Of a DNA stretch of 32,344 nucleotides, positions 8,858 to 16,080 are shown in pieces. Under the pieces are notes generated by a model. That model was given only the letters and a program-made list of their open reading frames with translations. It was not told the origin of the DNA and did no database searches. Origin of the DNA: Bacteroidales bacterium. Lineage in GTDB: Bacteria > Bacteroidota > Bacteroidia > Bacteroidales > UBA932. Each line of letters starts with the position of its first letter. The first letter of the stretch is position 1. The position numbers and the translations under genes are program-made. Location of the stretch: NCBI GenBank assembly GCA_024681565.1, contig JAILAO010000045.1, forward strand, positions 1 to 32,344, read 5' to 3'.

Positions 8858-9910
8858 TTATCTGGGTTCGGACGGCGCTGTATTCCGCATAAATCGTGCC
8901 GTCACGGTTTCTATATATGCTGCCGCCGACTCCGGCGCAGGGATATCCTGGGGGAAATAGAGTTTGCCGCCGGCGGCCCGTTCGTGACCGCCGCCATGGA
9001 AGGCCCCGGAAGCCAGAAGGTTGGCGGAGACCCCCTCCTTGGAACGGATCGACACCCGGAAATGTCCGTCCGCTTCGCGCAAAAGCAGGCTCATGCGCAC
9101 CTGCGCGATGCCGAGCGGGAGGTTGACGAAGCCTTCGGTTTCGCCTTCCTGCAGGGCGAAATGCTCCAGGAACAAGCGGTCCAGGACGGCATACGCCACC
9201 CCGTCGGGCGTGATGGTCAGCCGCTCCGCGAGACAGGCCCCCATCGCCCGGAAACGGTTCTCCCGGTAGCGCTGGTACAACCGGTCCAGCAGGGCGTCCC
9301 GGTCCACACCGGCAGCCAGCAGTTCGGAAGCCATCCTGAGCGTGGACGGATAGACCGAATTGGCGAAATTGTTGGTATCCGTGGTCATGCCGGCCAGCAG
9401 CGGCGTGAGCACCTGCAGGGGAAGCCGGTCGGCCGAGCCGATGCCCGGCAGGGCCAGCAGCAGCTGATAGAGCAGTTCGCTCGCGGAGGAAATCTCCGTC
9501 TCGCTGAAAACGAGGTCGAACGCCTCGCGGTCCGGATGCAGATGATGGTCGATCAGGATCTTGCGGGAAGGGTTTGCGCGCAACGGCGCTTCCAGTCCCT
9601 CCGCCCGTCCGAAACCGTTCATGTCCAGGCAAACGACCAGGTCGCAGGAAGCGAGCCAGGCCAGCGCGGCATCCCCGTCCCGGGCAGCATCGATGACACC
9701 GTCCCCGGGCATCAGGAAATCCAGGGAGGCGGGGGCGGCGTCGGGCAGCAGCAGGCGCGCTTCGGCACCCCGGCACCGCCGGAAATATTCCAGCAGCGCG
9801 ATGCCGCTCCCGAGCGCATCCCCGTCGGGATGCGTATGCACGGCGATGGCAACCCGCTCCGCACCGGCGAAGAGGGTCTCCAAACGTCCGATTTCCAAAG
9901 AAACAAGCAT
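8858..9910 (-). CDS. DHH family phosphoesterase (NrnA/oligoribonuclease-pAp phosphatase-like)
   Basis: HTHPDGDALGSGIAL, CLDMNGFGRAEGL, ILIDHHLHPD; C-terminal DHHA1 motif GAFHGGGHERAAGG. Confidence 0.9.
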   Translation of the reverse strand: MLVSLEIGRLETLFAGAERVAIAVHTHPDGDALGSGIALLEYFRRCRGAEARLLLPDAAPASLDFLMPGDGVIDAARDGDAALAWLASCDLVVCLDMNGFGRAEGLEAPLRANPSRKILIDHHLHPDREAFDLVFSETEISSASELLYQLLLALPGIGSADRLPLQVLTPLLAGMTTDTNNFANSVYPSTLRMASELLAAGVDRDALLDRLYQRYRENRFRAMGACLAERLTITPDGVAYAVLDRLFLEHFALQEGETEGFVNLPLGIAQVRMSLLLREADGHFRVSIRSKEGVSANLLASGAFHGGGHERAAGGKLYFPQDIPAPESAAAYIETVTARFMRNTAPSEPR

Positions 9911-9957
9911 AGACAGGCTTCCAAAAAAACTTCCGCAAATTTAATAAGAATATTGCA

Positions 9958-9983
9958 TTTGATAAATCATTTTCATAACTTTG
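9958..9983 (+). promoter_or_regulatory. Candidate Bacteroidetes -7 promoter element (TAACTTTG)
   Basis: TAACTTTG at 9976-9983, 36 nt upstream of the next ATG; candidate upstream element ATTG at 9952-9955 (N20 spacing) is imperfect. Confidence 0.5.
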
Positions 9984-10018
9984 TGGGACTTTGGAAATCA
10001 AATAAACTAACCAATAAA

Positions 10019-10720
10019 ATGAACAAAGCAGTTAAGATTATCGTTGAAGTTCTCCTTTTCGCCGGCATTTGCGGTTTGGCGTATCTGCTCTACAGCAACA
10101 TCATGCAGCCGGTCAACTTCAACAAGGAGAAGGCCTCCCGCCAGGCAGTCGCCGTACAGCGTCTCAAGGACATCCGTACCCTTCAGGTTGCCTACAAGTC
10201 CGTCACGGGCAAGTTCAACTCCTCCGTCGATTCCCTGAAGCAGTTCTATGACAACGGCGAGATGGAAATCGTCATGCAGATCGGTTCCATGGACGACTCC
10301 CTGGCCGTTACCAACACCGAGGCCATCAAGAAGGCCAACAAGAAACTTAAACCCGATCAGCTGACTGCCAAGCTCCAGGCCGCATATGAAGCCGGACAGA
10401 AAGTCGTGTTCTCCACCATCACCAAGATTCCGGTGCGCGACACCCTGTTCAACGGCCGTACCGATTTCAGCATCGACTCCCTCAAGTATATCCCGTTCTC
10501 CGGCAAGGAGCCCATCCAGATGGAAGCTACCACCAAGATGGTATCCGGCGTGCCCGTTCCCCTCTTCGAGGCCCGCATCCCCTGGAAGTCCCTCCTCAAA
10601 GGCATGGACAAGCAGCTCATCATCAACCTGAATGCTGAGAGCCGCGACCTCAACCGCTACGAAGGTCTGCAGGTCGGTTCCATCACCGCCCCGAACAACA
10701 ACGCAGGTAACTGGGAGTAG
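10019..10720 (+). CDS. Hypothetical membrane-anchored, pilin-like protein
   Basis: 233 aa; single N-terminal TM (IIVEVLLFAGICGLAYLLYSNIM) followed by VAVQRLKDIRTLQVAYKSVTGKFNSSVDSLKQF; in a tight operon with DUF3822 and rsmD. Confidence 0.75.
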   Translation: MNKAVKIIVEVLLFAGICGLAYLLYSNIMQPVNFNKEKASRQAVAVQRLKDIRTLQVAYKSVTGKFNSSVDSLKQFYDNGEMEIVMQIGSMDDSLAVTNTEAIKKANKKLKPDQLTAKLQAAYEAGQKVVFSTITKIPVRDTLFNGRTDFSIDSLKYIPFSGKEPIQMEATTKMVSGVPVPLFEARIPWKSLLKGMDKQLIINLNAESRDLNRYEGLQVGSITAPNNNAGNWE

Positions 10721-11175
10721 TGTTCACGCTTGTCCCTTCCCACTTCTTCAGCCCTGCGTCAGCGCGTGAAGCACTGGCAGAAGTGACTGACCTGAAGGAA
10801 GGACAGAACGTCGGACATCTCGACATCCCCCAATACGACGCTGTCCTCGTCTATACGCAAGACGGGGACAGCGTTGTTGATACACCGGAAATCTACAAGC
10901 TCCTGATGCAGCTGCCCGACTGCCCGGAATACAACAAAATCCTCTGCAGCCGGATCGGTGACCGCCTGTTCCTGGCTGTCGCCCAGGGCAAGAGCCTGTT
11001 GCTGGCCAACAGCTTCCAGGCCATGGATTTCACCACCGCCGAATATTATATCTTCCTCTCCCTGAACTCGCTGCAGCTCAATCCGGAGTTCTCGACCATC
11101 TGCTGGCGGACAGAACTGAATGCCGAGGAAGAAATGTCCCTGTACCGCTATTTCAAGTCTGTCGTCCATCTATGA
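10720..11175 (+). CDS. DUF3822-like protein
   Basis: 151 aa ORF with GTG start sharing one base with the upstream TAG stop (TAGTG); ends in an ATGA overlap with rsmD; DUF3822 call based on family memory and position beside rsmD. Confidence 0.65.
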   Translation: MFTLVPSHFFSPASAREALAEVTDLKEGQNVGHLDIPQYDAVLVYTQDGDSVVDTPEIYKLLMQLPDCPEYNKILCSRIGDRLFLAVAQGKSLLLANSFQAMDFTTAEYYIFLSLNSLQLNPEFSTICWRTELNAEEEMSLYRYFKSVVHL

Positions 11176-11705
11176 GAATCATCGGAGGACGGCTCAAGGG
11201 AAAACCCATCCAACCCCCGATGGGATATGGGGCACGGCCGACCACGGATTTCGCCCGGGAAGGTCTTTTCAACGTACTTGGCAACGAATACGAATTCGAA
11301 GACCTGCAGGTCCTCGACCTGTTCGGCGGCACGGGGGCCATCTCCTATGAATTCGCCTCCCGGGGCGCCGCCCGTGTCTACTGCATCGAGATGAACCGGG
11401 AACACGCTTCGTTCATCCGCCGCGAAGCAAGCCGGCTGGGACTGGACAACGTCACGGCCGTCCATGCCAACGTCTTCGACTTCCTGCCCATCTGCCGGGA
11501 GAAATTCGACATCATCTTTGCAGACCCGCCCTACGCGCTGGACGGCCTGGAGACCATCCCCGACAAGGTTCTCTCGCGGGACCTGCTCCATCCGGGCTGC
11601 TATTTCATCCTGGAGCACGGCGACGAACACTCTTTCCGGGACCATCCTTTCTTCAAGAAAGAGAAGACCTACGGTCGCGTACACTTCAGTTTCTTCGAAA
11701 AATAA
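11172..11705 (+). CDS. rsmD: 16S rRNA (guanine(966)-N(2))-methyltransferase RsmD
   Basis: MRIIGGRLKGKPIQPP...RPTTDFAREGLFNVL; VLDLFGGTGAISYEFASRGA; DIIFADPPYAL. Confidence 0.93.
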   Translation: MRIIGGRLKGKPIQPPMGYGARPTTDFAREGLFNVLGNEYEFEDLQVLDLFGGTGAISYEFASRGAARVYCIEMNREHASFIRREASRLGLDNVTAVHANVFDFLPICREKFDIIFADPPYALDGLETIPDKVLSRDLLHPGCYFILEHGDEHSFRDHPFFKKEKTYGRVHFSFFEK

Positions 11706-11737
11706 CGAACCGGCTTGCAACAATCCGGTTCGTTTTT
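11704..11737 (+). terminator. Intrinsic terminator downstream of rsmD
   Basis: AACGAACCGG-cttgcaacaat-CCGGTTCGTT followed by TTT. Confidence 0.75.
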
Positions 11738-11767
11738 CGTTTTATAGATGGAAAACGTCCAGAAAAG

Positions 11768-12262
11768 ATGACACGACAGGAAATCACGGAATTCTACGGA
11801 GCACACCACCGGCGGCTGTACAACATCGCCTGGCGGATCCTCCGGGACCCGGACGAGGCGGAAGAAGTGATGCATGACACCATCCTCAAGTTCGTCTCCC
11901 ACGACCGTGATTTCGCCTCGCAGGGACAGATTTCCGCCTGGCTGGCACGCACTTGCATCCGGGCCTCCATCGACCGGCTCCGGGAACGGCACCGCCGGGA
12001 CGGATTCCTGGAAGAATATGCCCGGGAAGTCCCCCGCGAAGACGAAGATCCCCAGATTCCCCTGCCCGACCTGGCGCGGATCCGGACTGCCATGGAACAG
12101 GTACCGGACCCCTACCGGCTCGTTCTGAACCTCGTCCTCCTCGAAGGACTCGACTATACGGAGATCGCCGGCCTGACCGGAAAAAAAGAAACCACGCTCC
12201 GCTCGCTCTATTCCCGCGGGCGCAGCAAACTGATCGACCTTTTAAAACAGGTAGAGATATGA
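11768..12262 (+). CDS. ECF-type RNA polymerase sigma factor
   Basis: 164 aa: YGAHHRRLYNIAWRILRDPDEAEEVMHDTILKF (region 2) and RLVLNLVLLEGLDYTEIAGLTGKKETTLRSLYSRGRSKLIDLL (region 4 HTH). Confidence 0.92.
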   Translation: MTRQEITEFYGAHHRRLYNIAWRILRDPDEAEEVMHDTILKFVSHDRDFASQGQISAWLARTCIRASIDRLRERHRRDGFLEEYAREVPREDEDPQIPLPDLARIRTAMEQVPDPYRLVLNLVLLEGLDYTEIAGLTGKKETTLRSLYSRGRSKLIDLLKQVEI

Positions 12263-12753
12263 GCGAACTTGAACAATTCATCCGCACGAATGCCGCTGCC
12301 TTCGACACGCAGGAACCGGCACCGGGTCACGAAGAACGCTTCCTCGCGCGTCTGGACACCGTCCGGACCGGGACCGCCCCGTCCGCCCCGGAACGTTTTT
12401 CCGCCCTGTCGGGCTTTTTCCGGACCCGGGACCACCGGGCCCTGGCCTATGCCCTGGCCCTGTTCGCCGCCGTGCTGCTCGTAATCCGTCCCGGCGATCC
12501 CTTCCGGGGCGCCGGGAACGACCCGGAAGCCATCTATATGGCTTACATGGGCCAGGTCGCAGAACTCTACGGCCACGTCCCCGCAGACGACAGCGCGGCC
12601 TGGGATGCATCCCTGCAGGCGATGACGGAAGAAGAAGCCCCCCTCTTCGTCCAGTTACCGGACGAGCTCTCCAGACGGGAACAGGCCCGCATCCTGAAGG
12701 ATTATTATGGCGAGCTGCTCGCCGGCGCAAAAAAATTCAAATACATACGATAA
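12259..12753 (+). CDS. Hypothetical single-TM protein, candidate anti-sigma factor
   Basis: 164 aa MSELEQFIRTNAAAFDTQEPAPGHEERFLARL..., one TM (ALAYALALFAAVLLVI), ATGA overlap with the sigma factor; no HxxxCxxC motif. Confidence 0.65.
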   Translation: MSELEQFIRTNAAAFDTQEPAPGHEERFLARLDTVRTGTAPSAPERFSALSGFFRTRDHRALAYALALFAAVLLVIRPGDPFRGAGNDPEAIYMAYMGQVAELYGHVPADDSAAWDASLQAMTEEEAPLFVQLPDELSRREQARILKDYYGELLAGAKKFKYIR

Positions 12754-13695
12754 ATGAAAAAGATCTTCACCTTCCTGGCCGTGTCTCTCATAGCCACCCT
12801 CACCCTCTCCGCCTCCCCGGTTGCAACGGATCCTGCAGGCGCCAAGACCGAAACCAAAGAATACCGTCTCAGCGGATTCGACGAGCTCAGCGCTTCTTTC
12901 GTGTACAGCGTCGAACTCAGCCGTTCGTCCAAATTCTCCGTCATCGTCGAAGCACCGGACTACCTCGTCCCGTATCTGGACGTCACGGTCCGAGACGGAA
13001 AACTGAAACTGAATCTCAAGGAACTTCCGCTCGACATCCGCCGCAAACTGGAAACGAGCGGGAGAAACGATGTACGGGCCTCCGTATCGATGCCGACCCT
13101 GCGCGGACTCGACCTGTCCGGTGCAGCCAAGCTCAACGCCGGGGACGTTCTCTTCCCGGCAGGCAAGGAATTCGAACTCAAGATGAGCGGCGCCAGCAAC
13201 CTGAAAGGCCTGGTCATCGAAACCCGCGAAGCGGAGATCCGCTGCAACGGGGCAGCCAAATTCAATCTGAAGGGCAGCTTCTCCGAACTGGACATCGAAC
13301 TCTCCGGGGCGGCCGCCGGCAGCCTGGACACCGGTCTCAAACCGGGGACCCTGGCCTCGGTCGACCTGGAGCTCTCCGGAGCCGCCAAGCTGACCCTGGA
13401 CAGCCAGGTCAGCAAGATGGAACTCGAAGCCAGCGGCGCTGCCAATATCCACTGGAAAGGATCCGCAGATGAACTGGAGCTGAACGGCTCCGGGGCTGCC
13501 AAGATCCACGCCAGCGACGCACCGGCCGGCCAGGCAAAGATCACCCTCTCTGGAGCTGCCAAAGCCATGGTCAATGTCCAGAAAGAAATGGCCGTCAGAC
13601 TCAGCGGCGCCTCGACCTGCCACTATAAAGCAGGGGCCGGCTTCCGCATCACCAACCAGAACATCAGCCGCGGTTCTTCGCTCAAGCAGATGTAG
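12754..13695 (+). CDS. Secreted GIN-domain (DUF2807) protein with repeated LSGAA motifs
   Basis: Signal peptide MKKIFTFLAVSLIATLTLSASP; YRLSGFDELSASFVYSVELSRSSKFSVIVEAPDYLVPYLDVTVRDGKLKL; nine SGAA/SGAS-like repeats. Confidence 0.87.
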   Translation: MKKIFTFLAVSLIATLTLSASPVATDPAGAKTETKEYRLSGFDELSASFVYSVELSRSSKFSVIVEAPDYLVPYLDVTVRDGKLKLNLKELPLDIRRKLETSGRNDVRASVSMPTLRGLDLSGAAKLNAGDVLFPAGKEFELKMSGASNLKGLVIETREAEIRCNGAAKFNLKGSFSELDIELSGAAAGSLDTGLKPGTLASVDLELSGAAKLTLDSQVSKMELEASGAANIHWKGSADELELNGSGAAKIHASDAPAGQAKITLSGAAKAMVNVQKEMAVRLSGASTCHYKAGAGFRITNQNISRGSSLKQM

Positions 13696-13714
13696 GGACC
13701 GGACCGGACGGACA

Positions 13715-13748
13715 AAAAAGGGGACCCGCCTGTGCGGATCCCCTTTTT
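13715..13748. terminator. Bidirectional intrinsic terminator between convergent GIN-domain gene and pta
   Basis: AAAAAGGGGACCCGC-ctgt-GCGGATCCCCTTTTT; 15 bp stem with one mismatch, poly-A on one side and poly-T on the other. Confidence 0.8.
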
Positions 13749-13765
13749 CAGATTCCGGGTCCAGC

Positions 13766-14773
13766 CTATTTGGCATCCATGGCCTGGCAGGCGGTGATGG
13801 CGATCATCTTATAGACATCATCCACGGAGCAGCCGCGGCTGAGGTCATTGACCGGACGGGCGATACCCTGGAGGATAGGGCCGATGGCGTCGGCATTGCC
13901 GAGACGCTGCACCAGTTTGTAGGCGATATTGCCGACTTCGAGGTTCGGGAACACCAGGACATTGGCGTTGCCGGCGATCTCGGAACCGGGGGCCTTCTTC
14001 TTGCCGACGGACGGAACGAGGGCGGCATCCGCCTGGAGTTCACCGTCGATCTTGAGATCGGGTGCCAGTTCTTTGGCCAGGGCCAGGGCCTCGACGACCT
14101 TGTCCACAACCTCATGCTTGGCGGATCCCTTGGTGGAGAACGAAAGCATGGCCACGCGCGGATCCTCGAATCCGGCTACGCTCTTGGCGGTCTGTGCCGT
14201 ACAGACAGCGATCTGGGCCAGCTGGTTGGCGTCCGGGGCCGGGGTCACGGCGACATCGCCGATGACCAGCACACCGTTCTCGCCGTACTGCGGGGTCTGG
14301 GTGATCATCAGCATGGCACCGCTCACGCAGGTGATGCCGGGAGAGCACTTGATGATCTGCAGGGCCGGACGCAGGGTCTCACCGGTGGTGGAGAGGGCAC
14401 CGCTGATCTGGCCGTCGGCATCGCCGCTCTTGATGATGAGGCAGCCGAAATACAGGGGATCGAGGACCGTCTTGCGGGCCAGTTCGATCGTCATGCCTTT
14501 CTTCTGGCGGAGCTGGAACAGGAGCTGGGCGTACTCTTCCGTCTTCTCGCTGGTCTCGGGATCGATGATGGTGGCCTTGTCGATATTCTTCAGGCCGAGT
14601 TCAGCTGCATACGCGAGCACTTTTTCGCGGTTGCCGATGAGGATGATGTCGGCAAGACCGTCCGCGAGGGCGCGGTCAGCCGCCGTGATGGTGCGCTCCT
14701 CGAAGGACTCCGGGAGCACGATGCGCTGCCGGTTGGATTTGGCACGCGCTACGATCTGGTCAATAAGGGACAT
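13766..14773 (-). CDS. pta: Phosphate acetyltransferase
   Basis: MSLIDQIVARAKSNRQRIVLPESFEERTITAADRAL...; SGALSTTGETLRPALQIIK; GIARPVNDLSRGCSVDDVY. Confidence 0.95.
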   Translation of the reverse strand: MSLIDQIVARAKSNRQRIVLPESFEERTITAADRALADGLADIILIGNREKVLAYAAELGLKNIDKATIIDPETSEKTEEYAQLLFQLRQKKGMTIELARKTVLDPLYFGCLIIKSGDADGQISGALSTTGETLRPALQIIKCSPGITCVSGAMLMITQTPQYGENGVLVIGDVAVTPAPDANQLAQIAVCTAQTAKSVAGFEDPRVAMLSFSTKGSAKHEVVDKVVEALALAKELAPDLKIDGELQADAALVPSVGKKKAPGSEIAGNANVLVFPNLEVGNIAYKLVQRLGNADAIGPILQGIARPVNDLSRGCSVDDVYKMIAITACQAMDAK

Positions 14774-14788
14774 ATTGCGGTGATTTGC

Positions 14789-16006
14789 TTAGTTTTCGAG
14801 TTCAGAAACGATGTGCATGGTATCGCGGGCGATGACCAGCTCCTCGTTGGTCGGGATGAGGGCCACCTTGACGGTAGAATCGGGAGCGGAGATGATGGTC
14901 TCGGAGCTGCGGGCTTCGTCGTTGGCGTCGGCGTCGATCTTGACGCCCATGTAGGAGAGGTTCTCGCAGATGTGGCGGCGCAGGCGGGGATTGTTCTCGC
15001 CGATGCCGGCCGTAAAGACGATGAGGTCCACGCCGTTCATCTCGGCGATATAGGCACCGACGTTCTTGATGGTGTCATAGGTAAGTTTCTTGAGCACGAT
15101 CTTGGCGCGCTGGTCGCCGGCCTTGGCGGCGGCATCCATGTCCCGGAGGTCGGAACTCTTGCCGGACAGGCCGAGGAAACCGCTCTTCTTGTTCATCACC
15201 GTGGTCATCTCGTCCGGAGTGAGGTTCTCCTTCTTCATGATGTACGGAATGATGTTGGCGTCGATGTTGCCGCAGCGGGTGCCCATGATCATGCCCTCGA
15301 GCGGGGTGAAGCCCATGGAGGTATCCACGACCTTGCCGTCCTTGATGGCGGTCACGGAGCTGCCGTTTCCGAGGTGGCAGGTGATGATCTTGGAATGCTC
15401 GAGATCCAGACCGGCCAGCCTGGCGCCGCGCTGGGAGACATATTGATGGGAGGTACCGTGGGCACCGTAGCGGCGGACGCGGTATTTCTCATAATACTCG
15501 TAAGGCAGGGCATACATATAGGCGTACGGCTCCATGGTCTGGTGGAAAGCCGTGTCGAAGGTCACGACCTGCGGCACGTCCGGCAGGACGTGGGAGATGG
15601 CGTCGATACCGAGCAGGTGCGCCGGATTGTGCAGCGGAGCGAAATCGCAGCAGATCTCGATCTTCTTGAGCACGTCTTCATCGACCAGGGTGCTCCCGGA
15701 GAAGAAATCCGCACCCTGCACGATGCGGTGACCGACCGCCTCGATATCATCGAAGCTGGAAAGCACGCCGTGCTCCGGATCTACCAGGGCATCGAGGACG
15801 AGCTTCATGCCGACCTTGTGGTCCGGGATGGGCTGGGTGACGGTATACGGCTCCTTGCCGGTCGGTTTGTGGGTGAGGCAGCCGTCGGGCAGGCCGATTT
15901 TCTCGACCAGGCCCTTGGCCAGAAGGTCATAGACGTCATCGTTCTTCATGTCGAGCAACTGGTACTTCACAGAAGAACTTCCGCAATTGATAACAAGGAT
16001 GATCAT
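14789..16006 (-). CDS. ackA: Acetate kinase
   Basis: MIILVINCGSSSVKYQLLDM; GHRIVQGADFFSGS; FDTAFHQTMEPYAYMYALPYEYYEKYRVRRYGAHGTSHQYV; ITCHLGNGSSVTAI. ATG at 16006; the track start at 16411 is an over-extension. Confidence 0.96.
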   Translation of the reverse strand: MIILVINCGSSSVKYQLLDMKNDDVYDLLAKGLVEKIGLPDGCLTHKPTGKEPYTVTQPIPDHKVGMKLVLDALVDPEHGVLSSFDDIEAVGHRIVQGADFFSGSTLVDEDVLKKIEICCDFAPLHNPAHLLGIDAISHVLPDVPQVVTFDTAFHQTMEPYAYMYALPYEYYEKYRVRRYGAHGTSHQYVSQRGARLAGLDLEHSKIITCHLGNGSSVTAIKDGKVVDTSMGFTPLEGMIMGTRCGNIDANIIPYIMKKENLTPDEMTTVMNKKSGFLGLSGKSSDLRDMDAAAKAGDQRAKIVLKKLTYDTIKNVGAYIAEMNGVDLIVFTAGIGENNPRLRRHICENLSYMGVKIDADANDEARSSETIISAPDSTVKVALIPTNEELVIARDTMHIVSELEN

Positions 16007-16036
16007 ATTTGAATTGGTTATGAATGCTAAATCACG

Positions 16037-16068
16037 CAAATTTAAGAAATAATGCGTATTTTGGCAAA
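16037..16068 (-). promoter_or_regulatory. Bacteroidetes-type promoter for ackA-pta (-33 TTTG, N20, -7 TAAATTTG)
   Basis: Minus strand: TTTG (16065-16068) and TAAATTTG (16037-16044), 20 nt spacing, 30 nt upstream of the ackA ATG. Confidence 0.7.
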
Positions 16069-16080
16069 AATTCGATTGAA

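Noticed and set aside
7839-10001. Apparent 720 aa fusion protein upstream of the FKBP lipoprotein
   Set aside because: The upstream half is an out-of-frame reading of the DHH phosphoesterase; the ATG at 8855 begins a clear lipoprotein signal.
13111-13620. Possible DNA tandem repeat or CRISPR-like array
   Set aside because: Similarity is mainly at protein level (SGAA motifs) with degenerate nucleotides and irregular spacing inside one reading frame.
13574-16012. 812 aa plus-strand ORF antisense to pta and ackA
   Set aside because: Covers two unmistakable metabolic genes on the other strand and the terminator between GIN and pta; no protein signature.
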